Shown here: piece by piece, positions 36,952 to 46,314 of the stretch
Position numbering within the stretch: the first letter of the stretch is position 1
How the letters are laid out: every line of letters begins with the position of its first letter
NCBI GenBank assembly: GCA_025800345.1
Contig: JAOXSB010000284.1
Coordinates: 1 to 64,000 of the forward strand
DNA length: 64,000 nt
Source of the DNA: Mangrovicoccus sp.
GTDB taxonomy: Bacteria > Pseudomonadota > Alphaproteobacteria > Rhodobacterales > Rhodobacteraceae
Direction of reading: 5' to 3'
Notes under the pieces: model-generated
What the model saw: the letters and a program-made list of their open reading frames with translations, nothing else
Database searches by the model: none
Told to the model about the DNA's origin: nothing
Translations under genes and position numbers: made by a program

Positions 36952-37539
36952 TTAAAAAAAACATGAAATATCCAACCCGAAAACAATATAGGAAAAATTC
37001 AAAGTTGTAAGAACTGAAAGCGTTGTGGACACGACTAATAGCCATGTATCCGTATTTCTTAAACTATGATGCCTATATGAGTTTCTAACGCTAAACGCAT
37101 ATGATTTTGACCAGTAAGGCATTGAACTTGCGCTTCCAGTGATTCCGTATTTATTTTTCATTTCACTAACTTCTTGCTCTTCCAAACCTATGTCGGCGGC
37201 GCATAAGTTGCCCCGAGAAATTTTCCAAAGATCAAGATGTATAGCAGAAATCTGTGCGGAAACTCCATTTTTTAAGTATATTTGCCGCCTTAGATACTGA
37301 AACAAAAAACCATACACTATGATCATGAAAACTAGAAACGCCAAACAAAGCACATCGTCCGCAGCTGAAAACTTTTCGACTTGAGAAAAAACAAAGGACG
37401 AGAATCCAGCTGTAGCTGCAATTATCGTTTGTATCGATGACTCTTTTTGGGAATGATAATTAGATCTTATGGGCTCTAAATCCCTCAAACGTTTTTCGTA
37501 TTCATTAATTTTATCTCGTTCGTTAGTATCTTGCCCCAA
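36952..37539 (-). CDS. low-GC orphan membrane protein
   Basis: The frame is open up to 37602, but TTG 37539 is the best start because GGGGG lies 7 bases upstream; TTG 37602 and GTG 37596 are alternatives. About 195 residues. The N-terminus is charged and coiled-coil-like (ERDKINEYEKRLRDLEPIR). Two adjacent membrane helices follow (about 40-60 and 65-87), then a soluble stretch, and a C-terminal membrane helix (WLLVVSTTLSVLTTLNF). The layout recalls SLATT-type two-helix proteins of defence loci, but no motif proves this. The DNA is strikingly AT-rich against its neighbours, so recent transfer is likely. Confidence 0.6.
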   Translation of the reverse strand: MGQDTNERDKINEYEKRLRDLEPIRSNYHSQKESSIQTIIAATAGFSSFVFSQVEKFSAADDVLCLAFLVFMIIVYGFLFQYLRRQIYLKNGVSAQISAIHLDLWKISRGNLCAADIGLEEQEVSEMKNKYGITGSASSMPYWSKSYAFSVRNSYRHHSLRNTDTWLLVVSTTLSVLTTLNFSYIVFGLDISCFF

Positions 37540-37867
37540 GTTTTTGCCCCCAGAATAAGCAATAACACTAGGGTTTATAGCAAAACACGAGAACACTCGC
37601 AAAAATAATTAGGCGCATAAATTCAGCACAAAGTACCAATTTTGATAACGCGCATAATATTGTTGAGCAAACATTCCTCGGATCAACAATATAATCCGTT
37701 TAGCTATTGCGGAGTTATACGCGGCCATCGTGTTGTATGTATTTCATATCATATTACCCGCGCGCGCAAACATCCTCACGAAACCCCTTCGTTTCGCGCC
37801 GATCTTATGGCATGATCGCGCCCAAGCGCCAGCAAGGCGCAGCGAGCAAGAAATTTCGAGGCAACAC
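37540..37867. promoter_or_regulatory. AT-rich spacer with a 10-bp inverted repeat over a TATAAT box
   Basis: ATATTGTTGA (37657-37666) and TCAACAATAT (37683-37692) are perfect inverted repeats 16 bases apart. A consensus -10 TATAAT (37690-37695) overlaps the right arm and points toward ftsB, though no good -35 is seen. The arrangement would suit a repressor site. The 265 bases from 37603 to ftsB hold no gene I can support. Confidence 0.45.
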
Positions 37868-38161
37868 GTGCGCAGCAAACCCGGTTTAGGGATCACCGCT
37901 TATTTTATCGTAAGCTTGCTTGCGATCACCTATTTCGCCTTCTCCGCCATTCGCGGGGATCTAGGGGTGATCGAACGGCTCACGGTGGCCGCCGAAATTG
38001 AAGAGCTTGAGGAAGAGCGCGACCAGATGCAGGCCCAGATCGCTGCGCTCAAGAACAAAACCTACCGGCTTTCGGATAAGTTTTTGGATCTGGATCTGCT
38101 GGATGAACGGGCCCGGGATGTGCTTGGCTATCTGCGGGCCGATGATCTGATGCTGAAATAG
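37868..38161 (+). CDS. ftsB: FtsB/DivIC-type septum formation initiator
   Basis: This 97-residue protein starts at GTG 37868, with GAGG 7 bases before it; the frame is open much further upstream but that part is not conserved-looking. One N-terminal membrane helix (GLGITAYFIVSLLAITYFAF) is followed by a coiled coil (EIEELEEERDQMQAQIAALKNK) and a DLLDERARDVLGYLR segment typical of the family. It should join the FtsQLB divisome complex in the periplasm. It ends 9 bases from the convergent cysE stop. Confidence 0.88.
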   Translation: MRSKPGLGITAYFIVSLLAITYFAFSAIRGDLGVIERLTVAAEIEELEEERDQMQAQIAALKNKTYRLSDKFLDLDLLDERARDVLGYLRADDLMLK

Positions 38162-38170
38162 CCCGCGCCG

Positions 38171-38968
38171 TTACAGGCTCTGATCCATGCTCACCGAGGG
38201 TTGGGAACAGCCCGCCTCGCCCACAACCCGCGCGGGCACCCCAGCGATGGTTTTGCAGGCCGGCACGCTTTCAAGCAGCACAGATCCGGCGGCAATGCGG
38301 CAGCATTCGCCCACGGTGATATTGCCCAGAACCTTTGCGCCGGCCCCGATCAGCACCCCTTGGCCGATCTTCGGATGGCGATCGCCATCTTCTTTGCCCG
38401 TGCCGCCCAAGGTCACCGAATGCAGCATCGAGACATTATCCCCGACCCGGGCCGTCTCGCCGATCACGATACTATGGGCGTGATCAATCATAATGCCTTT
38501 GCCCACCACAGCGGCCGGGTGAATATCCACGCCAAACATCTCTGAGACGCGCATTTGCACGAAATAGGCCAAGCGGTGGCGCCCTTGGGAATGCAGCCAA
38601 TGGCCCACGCGGTAAGCTTGCAGCGCTTGAAAGCCTTTAAAGAACAGCAGCGGCTGCATCAGATCATGGCAGGCCGGATCGCGTTCTTGCACCGCGCGCA
38701 AATCCGCGCGGGCGGCCTCGCCCAGACTTGGATCTTCTTCATAGGCCGCATCGGCCAGCTCGCGCAAAAGCTGCTCGGACATCTCTTTGGATTGCAACTT
38801 CAGGGCAAAGCGATAGGCCAAAGCGGTCTCAAGCGATCCATGATGAAGCACATTATCATGCACCAACCCGCCCAAAAGCGGCTCTTGGGCAATAGCGCCT
38901 TCGGCAGCGCGACAGATCTCAACCCAAACCGGATCAAGCGGGGCGAGCGAAGAATACGGCTTTGCCAT
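38171..38968 (-). CDS. cysE: serine O-acetyltransferase
   Basis: This 265-residue protein starts at ATG 38968; the frame is open to 39031. The N-terminal helical domain (about 1-140) is followed by a left-handed beta-helix with MIDHAHSIVIGETARVGDNVSMLHSVTLGGTG, which carries the catalytic Asp-His pair and the acetyl-CoA site. It makes O-acetylserine for cysteine synthesis. It lies directly downstream of the GTA cluster on the same strand, with no terminator seen between. Confidence 0.95.
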   Translation of the reverse strand: MAKPYSSLAPLDPVWVEICRAAEGAIAQEPLLGGLVHDNVLHHGSLETALAYRFALKLQSKEMSEQLLRELADAAYEEDPSLGEAARADLRAVQERDPACHDLMQPLLFFKGFQALQAYRVGHWLHSQGRHRLAYFVQMRVSEMFGVDIHPAAVVGKGIMIDHAHSIVIGETARVGDNVSMLHSVTLGGTGKEDGDRHPKIGQGVLIGAGAKVLGNITVGECCRIAAGSVLLESVPACKTIAGVPARVVGEAGCSQPSVSMDQSL

Positions 38969-39027
38969 GGAAACAACCCTTTCGGCGAGCAACTCCTTTC
39001 GCACATAACCCTTACCGCCCCGCCGCA

Positions 39028-39738
39028 TCAAGCGCGGGGCAAGCCAATCGTGAAAAGGTGAAGGGCGAATCGGATCTTTCCGCCCGCGAAATCACCGCTT
39101 TGCGCCCCCAGCCGCAGGGGCGTGTCATCATAATAACTCACTGGCTGGCCTGTGAGCCCGCGCAGCCACGCCCCGGCGCTCAGGCCAATATCGCTGCCAT
39201 AGCGATCATTGCTGCCCGCAACCCCAAGCTGCCAAGAGCTCAAGCTGCCAGTGATCTCTTCGATCACCCGGCCGGTGACGCCGATCACAACCGAGCCCGC
39301 CGGGATCACTTGATCGCTCAGCAAAGATGCGCCGCTGCTGAGCTCTTGGTCGAACTCGATCACCCGCATCATCGAGGCCGCCCCGCCAGGGGAAACCGCT
39401 AAAGCATCGGGCTGCCAGTCGCTGCCATCGTGAATGGCGCAGGCCCCAAGATCCACGATATAGCCCCGCCACCCTGGGCGCGGGCTCACAAAGACCCAGC
39501 CGCCATTCGAGAATATCGCCAGTTTGCCATCTTGGCCTTCCCAGGCCTCAAGCGCGCCCGCAGGCACCCCAAAGGCCGCGCCTTCTTGGGGGGCCACTGG
39601 CGGGGTGGAAACCGAGATCGACAGCAGCCGGGTCTGGCACAGCCCATCCAGCCGGGTCAGCGCCTCGTTTACCGTCACATGTTTTTGCGCCTGGGAAGGT
39701 TGCACCAGCGCCAGTTCCAAATTTGCAGTGTTAGACAT
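39028..39738 (-). CDS. DUF2793 protein, last gene of the GTA cluster
   Basis: This 236-residue protein starts at ATG 39738, overlapping the g15 stop by 8 bases. The first about 90 residues match DUF2793 of phage and GTA tail regions: ANLELALVQPSQAQKHVTVNEAL, QEGAAFGVPAGALEAWEGQDGKLAIFSNGGWVFV. The C-terminal half is beta-rich (IPAGSVVIGVTGRVIEEITGS), suggesting a receptor-binding or fibre-tip domain. Coupling to g15 supports a virion tail part. The role is inferred from position and domain. Confidence 0.85.
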   Translation of the reverse strand: MSNTANLELALVQPSQAQKHVTVNEALTRLDGLCQTRLLSISVSTPPVAPQEGAAFGVPAGALEAWEGQDGKLAIFSNGGWVFVSPRPGWRGYIVDLGACAIHDGSDWQPDALAVSPGGAASMMRVIEFDQELSSGASLLSDQVIPAGSVVIGVTGRVIEEITGSLSSWQLGVAGSNDRYGSDIGLSAGAWLRGLTGQPVSYYDDTPLRLGAQSGDFAGGKIRFALHLFTIGLPRA

Positions 39739-42700
39739 CAATCGCGATCCTTCTGAACGGTCCGGGCCCGTAACGGTCCGAAAGTTGCGCCACTTCAAAG
39801 CTGTATGACCCTGAGGCGATCCCCGCGCCTGCGCGATCTGCGGCGCTGATCTGCCAATCCGGCGTGTTCACGCTTGTCTCCAGCCGCAGCGCGCCATTTT
39901 GGGAAAGGCGCAGCAAATAAGCCTCGCGCCCCTCGCCCAAGGGGATCTCGGGCAGGGTCCATAAATCCCCATCCACGCGGGATCGGCGGATCCATTCAAA
40001 GCGGTGATTGCCCGCCGCATCTGCCTGCATCCGCAAATGCACCGGCGCATAAGGGCGCAGCGCCACGGCTTCATAGGTGAATTGCGATCCCACATAGAGC
40101 GGTGCGTTAAAGGCATATTGCGCCGGGCCGATACGGTAATAGGCCTGGCTTTCGCGCTCTTGCGCGAGCCCATCCAAGGGCTCTAACCCTGGGCCAAGCA
40201 GCACAACAATGCTGCCCGCAGGCCAAGTTTCGGGCATGATTGCATCGGTGCCAAGCTGGCCGCGCAACCGGCCCGACACCGCATAGGTCAGCGGCCCGAT
40301 CAGTTCGGCGCGCTCAAATTGAAAGATTTCCCAATCGCCATGGCCATCACCAATGGCCATGGCATTGCCTCCGGCCAAAAGCCCCGCCCGTTCCTGCGAT
40401 GTTAAACTGCCCCGGCTCAGACGCAGCTCAAGCGGCGCACCGCGATCTATCAGCCCTGGCTGCGCCGCCTGCAATGGCGTCAAAGTCTGGCCAATGATCG
40501 CGGGCTCTTCCACCACCCCGGCTTGGCGAAATCCGCTCTCGGTCGGGCTGGAATACAGCGCCACCGCCCCGGGCCAGGGATTGGCCGTCACCGCCAGCCA
40601 AGCCCCTTCGCGCCCACCGCTGCCGGGCAAGATCGGCAAGTCAAGAAACACCGGAAACACCGGGCCGGGCACCAATGGCGCGGGCTGCGAAGCGATCGCC
40701 GTGACCCCTTCGGCGGCCTCATAGACCGAGCTTTCCACCCGCACCGCCTCGATCATGCGCGCGCCATCGGCCTCAACCCGATCCACCCGGAACAGATCCC
40801 GCGCCCCATCGCTGCCCGTAAGGCTGACAATATCCCCGATCCGCACATCGCTTCGGGAGGGCGGCAAAGCAAAACTGGCCACCTCGCGCGCCAAACGGCT
40901 TTCCGAAAGCCAGCGTTCCACGCATTTGCGCGCCTCGCTCGGGGTCAGCACTTGGGCGGTCTCGCTCTGGGACACGGCGATTGCCGCCGCATCGGGATAG
41001 GCCGCCTCGGCAGATTTCACCCCATAGATGCCATCGGCCTCCACATAGCCCAGGCGCAACCGATCCGCCCCTTCATGCTCCGAGGCGCGCTGGATCTGAA
41101 GCTGCCCGCCGCGCCCATCAGGATCGGCAAATTCGCCCGCCTCCAGCAGATGATCTTCCCGGCCCAAACGGGTGCGAAACACCATCACCCCATTGCGCTC
41201 CATGGCGTCAAACCCATGCACGGTCATCAGCTCTTGCAGCACCGCCCGCGCGCCGCGTTCAAAACTACCGTGATAGCCACGTACAATCCCGTAAAGCTCT
41301 GATACATCGTAGAAAACAATGCCAGCGGCACGGCAAATCTCGGCCACTACCGAGGCCAAGGACCGGGCCGAAGCCCGCCCATTCAACCAATGGCCCCGCT
41401 CGTAATTATCGCCATCGCTCCAAGTGGCCGATTGCGCCGGAAAATACGGATAAGGGCGCGCATCCCAGGCCCAGATATGGGCATGGCTCATATCCACCAT
41501 GGCCCCACCATAAATCGGCGAGCTTGGATTATGGGTGCCATCCCCCCAATATTCGCTCATCGCCCGCAAATATTGCACCTGGATGAAATCATCGCGCAGC
41601 CCGTTCGAGGCCCGGGGCAATTGGCTTTCCGATGATTTCGGATCTAGGAATTTATTGGGCTGGTTGGTGGATTTATCCAAGGCCGCCGCGCCATATTCGG
41701 TGAACCAAATCGGTTTAGAGCGCGGCACCCAAGCGGTGGGGCTGCTCGCGCGCTGTCCGCCCGGGCGGTCATAATGGGCCTGGCCCCACCAATTGCGCAG
41801 ATCCTTATAGCGAAACACCCAAGGCTCCCCATAAGCGCCATCGCTGATCGCTTGGCGGTTTTGGGCGCGGGCGGCGGCTTCATCGGGATAGAACCAATCA
41901 TAGCCCTCGCCGCCAGCCACATTGGCTTTGAGATAATCCAGATCATAGATCGAGCGGGCGATATCGGCGTCCAAATGATCACTGCCATCGCGCCAATCAG
42001 AGATCCGCATGTAGTTGTCGATGCCGATGAAATCGGTCTCGGGATGGGCCCATAGCGGGTCGAGATGAAAGAAATGATCGCCGCTGCCATCGCCAGGGCT
42101 ATAACCGAAATATTCCGACCAATCGGCCGCATAGCTCAGCTTTACATCCGGGCCCAAAATCGCCCGCACATCTTGCAACAGCGCAATGAATTGCGCCACC
42201 GCCGGAAAGCTATTGCCCGGCCCGCGGATCTGGGTCAGCGCGCGCATTTCCGAGCCAATGCAAAAGGCGCTGACCCCGCCTGCGGCTTTGCACAGTGCGG
42301 CGTAATGCAAAATGAACCGGCGCAAGCTGTTCTCTTGCGGGCCGGAATAGCTCACGCTGCCCGCGCCAATGGTGAAATGGCTCGGCTGGGCGCTGCCGAA
42401 AAACGCGGCCACTTCAGCGCTGGCTGCGGCGCTGCCATCAGGGCTGCCGGGCTGGCCCGGGGCTTTGCTCAGCGTGATGCGCCCGCGCCAAGGCAGCTCG
42501 GGTTGAGCGCCCGCGCTGCTCCACGGATCAGGGCGGGTATTGCCGGGCAGTTGATCCATCAAGATGAAGGGGTAAAACAGCACCTCTTTGCCCGCATCGC
42601 GCAAAGCGGTGATCGATTGCACCACCGCCGCATCGGCAGGGGTTCCACCATAAACTGGGCGTCCGTTTTGCCGTGGCACCAGCCCCGCATTACCTTTGCC

Positions 42701-43675
42701 CCAACCGGCCACAGACCAAGGCATCGGGCTGCCATCGGTCTCGCGCTGCTCAATCAACGGGCGCAATTGGCAGGTGCCACAGCGCAGATCATCGCCAAAC
42801 CACGACACCACTAAAGACACCGAATTACAGCGCGGCAAATCCCGGCCCAGATCGCGCAAAGACCGCGTCAGATCCGGGGTCAGCCCCGGCGCATGGACAT
42901 TGGCCACATCGCTCACGCCAAAGCCGCTATCGTAATAAACCGGCTGGGTGGCCAGGGAAAACTCGCCCGTGCCTGGGATCATCGCCACCGCCCGGGCCAG
43001 ATCGCGGATCTCTTGATGGCCGGTGTCGATCTCTGCCGGTTTCGGGCGCACCAATTCGAAGTTGAACTGCGGCACGCGATTGCCAAACCGGGTGATGTCG
43101 AGATCATCAAACACCACATAGGCCGTGCCGCGATAGGCTGGCGTGTTTTCGCTGCCTTCAATGGCGGCGATTTTGGCATCGGGCTGCTGATCATCGCTGC
43201 CGCGATAGACCCGCATGTTCAGGCTATCATCAGCAATCTCTTCCCCATCGGCCCAGATCCGCGCCACATGGCTGATCTCGCCTTCGCATAGGGCAATCGC
43301 CAGGCTCACCCGATAGATATAGCTGGTGGTGGTGCTGCCCGTGGGGCTTGGGGCGCTCAACCCTTTGCCGCCGCCAGTGGTGGTGGTCACCGCCTCTTCG
43401 CTAAAGCGCGAGGCCCAGATCACCTGGCCGGAAACCCGGGTGCGCCCAAATACATAAGGGATCGGGCTGCCTTCGCTGGCCCCGTTCAGGCGGAACCGCT
43501 CCACCCGGCCACGCTCCACCGCTTCTGATCCGGTGCCAAGCAGTTTTTGGTCGATCACACGGCCCAGCCCAGCCCCGATCGCGCGCCCGATTGTGGCCGC
43601 GCCAACGCCCAGAACCGAGCCGCCCAAAGCCGCCCCGGCCGCGCCGCCCGCTGCCGAAAGTACAAGTGTCGCCAT
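39731..43675 (-). CDS. GTA g15 megatron, tail-tip host-specificity protein with TIM-barrel domain
   Basis: At 1314 residues it is the longest GTA gene product. The start is a hydrophobic Gly/Ala stretch (AAGGAAGAALGGSVLGVGAATIG), then a tail-hub fold with VSLAIALCEGEISHVARIWADGEE. A TIM-barrel-like region occupies about 440-760 (FCIGSEMRALTQ, SYAADWSEYFG, GIDNYMRISDW, PIWFTEYG), followed by tail protein J-like beta domains to the C-terminus. It probably forms the baseplate tip and touches or degrades cell-surface glycans. It follows g14 by 12 bases. Confidence 0.94.
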   Translation of the reverse strand: MATLVLSAAGGAAGAALGGSVLGVGAATIGRAIGAGLGRVIDQKLLGTGSEAVERGRVERFRLNGASEGSPIPYVFGRTRVSGQVIWASRFSEEAVTTTTGGGKGLSAPSPTGSTTTSYIYRVSLAIALCEGEISHVARIWADGEEIADDSLNMRVYRGSDDQQPDAKIAAIEGSENTPAYRGTAYVVFDDLDITRFGNRVPQFNFELVRPKPAEIDTGHQEIRDLARAVAMIPGTGEFSLATQPVYYDSGFGVSDVANVHAPGLTPDLTRSLRDLGRDLPRCNSVSLVVSWFGDDLRCGTCQLRPLIEQRETDGSPMPWSVAGWGKGNAGLVPRQNGRPVYGGTPADAAVVQSITALRDAGKEVLFYPFILMDQLPGNTRPDPWSSAGAQPELPWRGRITLSKAPGQPGSPDGSAAASAEVAAFFGSAQPSHFTIGAGSVSYSGPQENSLRRFILHYAALCKAAGGVSAFCIGSEMRALTQIRGPGNSFPAVAQFIALLQDVRAILGPDVKLSYAADWSEYFGYSPGDGSGDHFFHLDPLWAHPETDFIGIDNYMRISDWRDGSDHLDADIARSIYDLDYLKANVAGGEGYDWFYPDEAAARAQNRQAISDGAYGEPWVFRYKDLRNWWGQAHYDRPGGQRASSPTAWVPRSKPIWFTEYGAAALDKSTNQPNKFLDPKSSESQLPRASNGLRDDFIQVQYLRAMSEYWGDGTHNPSSPIYGGAMVDMSHAHIWAWDARPYPYFPAQSATWSDGDNYERGHWLNGRASARSLASVVAEICRAAGIVFYDVSELYGIVRGYHGSFERGARAVLQELMTVHGFDAMERNGVMVFRTRLGREDHLLEAGEFADPDGRGGQLQIQRASEHEGADRLRLGYVEADGIYGVKSAEAAYPDAAAIAVSQSETAQVLTPSEARKCVERWLSESRLAREVASFALPPSRSDVRIGDIVSLTGSDGARDLFRVDRVEADGARMIEAVRVESSVYEAAEGVTAIASQPAPLVPGPVFPVFLDLPILPGSGGREGAWLAVTANPWPGAVALYSSPTESGFRQAGVVEEPAIIGQTLTPLQAAQPGLIDRGAPLELRLSRGSLTSQERAGLLAGGNAMAIGDGHGDWEIFQFERAELIGPLTYAVSGRLRGQLGTDAIMPETWPAGSIVVLLGPGLEPLDGLAQERESQAYYRIGPAQYAFNAPLYVGSQFTYEAVALRPYAPVHLRMQADAAGNHRFEWIRRSRVDGDLWTLPEIPLGEGREAYLLRLSQNGALRLETSVNTPDWQISAADRAGAGIASGSYSFEVAQLSDRYGPGPFRRIAIDV

Positions 43676-43687
43676 TTCAGGTCATCC

Positions 43688-44125
43688 TTAAAGGGGAAAG
43701 GCAAAACAGCCGATAATACGCTTGCGCCAAGGGCTGCTTAGCGGGCTCTCCACCACGCCATGGCCTTGATAGGCATGGATAAAGCTCGGCGCCGTGCCAA
43801 GCTGCGCCATCAGCCCCAAATGCTTGGCCAGATGGCCCTCGCGCATGCGAAACAAAATCACATCCCCCGGCGCGACCTCGCTCAGGGGTTTTTCCGCCAA
43901 TAGCGCCCGGGCCGCCTCCCATAGCAGCTCGCGCCCCTCGGGCTCGGCCCAATCGGGGGTATAGGCGGGGATTTTGCGCGGCAGCGGCCCGATCATCTCG
44001 GCCCAAAGCCCGCAGATCAGGCCCAAACAATCGCAGCCCACGCCTTTCAGCGCCGCTTGATGGTGATAGGGCGTGCCGATCCAACCCCGCGCCGCGGCCA
44101 CGATCTTCTCCCCGCGCGGGCTCAT
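43688..44125 (-). CDS. GTA g14, NlpC/P60 cell-wall peptidase
   Basis: This 145-residue protein has the catalytic Cys in GVGCDCLGLICGLW and His in GHLAKHLGLMA, as in NlpC/P60 enzymes of phage tails. ARGWIGTPYHHQA near the start is the family opening. It should open the recipient's peptidoglycan during DNA delivery. It overlaps g13 by 4 bases. Confidence 0.93.
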   Translation of the reverse strand: MSPRGEKIVAAARGWIGTPYHHQAALKGVGCDCLGLICGLWAEMIGPLPRKIPAYTPDWAEPEGRELLWEAARALLAEKPLSEVAPGDVILFRMREGHLAKHLGLMAQLGTAPSFIHAYQGHGVVESPLSSPWRKRIIGCFAFPL

Positions 44126-45003
44126 GATTGCAAACTCCCGCCGGTATTATTGCCGCTGGTGCGGGGATAGGCCATCAGCCAATCATCGCCGGGCACATGG
44201 GGAAAGCCCCGGAAATTCAGATGATTGCCAAAGCGCGTGCGACAGGTGCCCAAGCTCTTGTCGCAGCCCACCTCCAGCCGCAAAAGATCCCCTGGGCGCG
44301 GCGGGATGCGCAAAGGCTCCCACAGCTCAATCTGCGCCTGGCCGTCTTGGATCTCATGGCGTTTGATCGCCGCGATCTGGCCCTGCATATCGCCGCTTAA
44401 AACCGTCATCCGGCCTCGGTCAAACCGCCCGGCAGCGATGCCGCCGCTTCCTGAAAATCGCAAAATGCGGCTCTCGCGCAGGCTCTCAAGCAGCAATTGT
44501 GCATGATGGGCTGGGTCGTCCAGATCCACTTTGCAGGCCGCATCCCCCAGCACCGCCGCACATCCCCCTTGGATCACCCGGCCAAAGGGCATGTTCAGCC
44601 GATCAGAAAGCCCACGGATCTCGGCGGTGAATTGCGCGCCCTTCAGGCTCACCTCGCCAATACTGCCGCGAAACCGCAGCTCGCGGATCTCCGGATCCGG
44701 CCAATGCACCTGCCAGATCTCGATCAACGCTCGGTCATAGATCCCGGCCCGCAGCTGATCGCCGCTGATCGCCTCCGAGCTCAGCGCCCCCAGCACCCCA
44801 CTGTTATCGGCGGAAAGCCCGCTGGTCTGTTGCAGCGCCTGAGGGCTCAGCCCGCTGGCCGCTTGAAACTCGGTGCTGTCAAAGCGCAACGCCCGATCAT
44901 GATCGGTAAAGCCTTGCACCTGCCCATCGCGCCGCGTGATGCGCCAGCACTGGCAGATCTGCGTCGCGCCGCTGGCCAGATGGGTTTGAAACGCTGTGCT
45001 CAT
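44122..45003 (-). CDS. GTA g13, DUF2163 tail hub protein
   Basis: About 293 residues from ATG 45003; GTG 45009 overlaps the g12 stop and is also possible. The DUF2163/BR0599 pattern is seen in ICQCWRITRRDGQVQGFTDHD, GVLGALSSEAISGDQLRAGIYD and the C-terminal CDKSLGTCRTRFGNHLNFRGFPHVPG with paired Cys, likely an iron-sulphur or disulphide site of the tail hub. It links distal tail protein and megatron. Confidence 0.92.
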   Translation of the reverse strand: MSTAFQTHLASGATQICQCWRITRRDGQVQGFTDHDRALRFDSTEFQAASGLSPQALQQTSGLSADNSGVLGALSSEAISGDQLRAGIYDRALIEIWQVHWPDPEIRELRFRGSIGEVSLKGAQFTAEIRGLSDRLNMPFGRVIQGGCAAVLGDAACKVDLDDPAHHAQLLLESLRESRILRFSGSGGIAAGRFDRGRMTVLSGDMQGQIAAIKRHEIQDGQAQIELWEPLRIPPRPGDLLRLEVGCDKSLGTCRTRFGNHLNFRGFPHVPGDDWLMAYPRTSGNNTGGSLQS

Positions 45004-45005
45004 GT

Positions 45006-45638
45006 TCACACCCGGATCTCGATCACGGGCACCGAAGGGATCTCTCCGGCCTCAAACCCCGCCACGGAAATATCCAGCCGATCACTGTCAAACCGCACCG
45101 GCACGTCAAATTCGAACCCCGCTTGCAACAGCGCGCCACTGCTCGGGGGGCTGGCGAACGTGATCTCGCCGCTCTCAGCGCTTACGGTGAAATCCACCCC
45201 GGCGGTCAGCTCTTGCCCATCTCGGGCCACCCGCACGCTGCCGCTCACGGGTTTGGTGATCTCGCGCAGATAGCTCGCCGGGCCAGAGCGATAAAGCTTG
45301 CTCAGGGCAAAGACCTGGCGCGCGCCATCCCCTTGGCCCAGATCTTGATCCACCGGGCTGACCGGCTGATCTGCCGGGCAGGACCGGTAATCGGACCAAT
45401 CTTTCCAACGAAAGCCAAATAGCTGCCCCTGGCGGGCCTCGAAAAACGCGATCACCGCTTCAATATCGGCCATCGACCGCATCCCCAGCCCCGCATCATA
45501 GCGCCGCCGCCCATGGGCCCAAGGGGTGTTGCGTTCCTCAAACCCATTGGCCAGGGCCACAATCTCCGTGCGCCTCTGCGGTCCGCCCAATGCGCCCAAA
45601 GATACCGAGGCGGGAAATCTCACATCATGAAAGCTCAT
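45006..45638 (-). CDS. GTA g12, DUF2460 distal tail protein
   Basis: This 210-residue protein begins SFHDVRFPASVSLGALGGPQRRTEIV, followed by WAHGRRRYDAGLGMRSMADIEAVIAFFEARQGQLFGFRWKDWSDY in overlapping pieces typical of DUF2460 (TIGR02217). It caps the tail tube before the baseplate hub. It sits 10 bases after the tape-measure stop. Confidence 0.93.
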   Translation of the reverse strand: MSFHDVRFPASVSLGALGGPQRRTEIVALANGFEERNTPWAHGRRRYDAGLGMRSMADIEAVIAFFEARQGQLFGFRWKDWSDYRSCPADQPVSPVDQDLGQGDGARQVFALSKLYRSGPASYLREITKPVSGSVRVARDGQELTAGVDFTVSAESGEITFASPPSSGALLQAGFEFDVPVRFDSDRLDISVAGFEAGEIPSVPVIEIRV

Positions 45639-45648
45639 CGTCGCCTCC

Positions 45649-46314
45649 TCAGCTCAGCCGCCGCCCTTGGGAAATCACCCGCCCCATCTGGGCCGCGATT
45701 TGCCCTTGGGATCGGCGGAACCCCTCAGTGTCAGGGGTTTGGATATGAAAGGTCACATTCACTGGCCCGCCGCCATCGCGGGCCGCGCGCACCCCAAGCG
45801 CCCCATCAGCCCCGCGAACCAGCGGCATGATGGCTTCGGGCCCGGCCTCGCCCATCAGCCCAGCCCCACCGCGCATGGGAAAGGCCACGGGCCCACTGAC
45901 CACCCCACCTTTGGCAAAGGCGGTCACGCGACCTTGGCTAAAGGCGCCGCCTTGGGCAAAGGGCAACAGCCCGGCCACCAGAGAGTCCACCCCGCCGCCA
46001 ATGGCTTGGCCCACCCCGTTGGCAACTGGCGTGATGGCGCTGCGAAACGCCGATGACACCATTTTTTGGCCCACATCGCGCAGCACATCAGAGACTTTCG
46101 CCCCATCCAGCAGCAGATCCTCAAACGCGCCTTTCAGGGATCGCGAAAAGCCTTTGGAAAAATCCCGGCTGCCAGCATCGGCGCTGGCAAATCCTCGGCT
46201 GAGCTTGCCCAGTTCCTCGGAAAACCCAAAGGCCATGGCCCGGGTCGTGGCAAGCGAAGCATCCAGCCCTTGCAGACCAGCCTCCAGATCGTCGAGCTCA
46301 TCTTGTATCGTCAT
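45649..46314 (-). CDS. GTA g11, tail tape-measure protein
   Basis: About 221 residues from ATG 46314 (46317 is adjacent and also possible), after AAAGGCGAG. It has the pattern ELDDLEAGLQGLDASLATTR, a long helix, and Gly-rich repeats such as FAQGGAFSQGRVTAFAKGGVVSGP. This is short for a tape measure, matching the short tail of GTA particles. Its start overlaps the g10.1 stop by 17 bases. Confidence 0.92.
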   Translation of the reverse strand: MTIQDELDDLEAGLQGLDASLATTRAMAFGFSEELGKLSRGFASADAGSRDFSKGFSRSLKGAFEDLLLDGAKVSDVLRDVGQKMVSSAFRSAITPVANGVGQAIGGGVDSLVAGLLPFAQGGAFSQGRVTAFAKGGVVSGPVAFPMRGGAGLMGEAGPEAIMPLVRGADGALGVRAARDGGGPVNVTFHIQTPDTEGFRRSQGQIAAQMGRVISQGRRLS

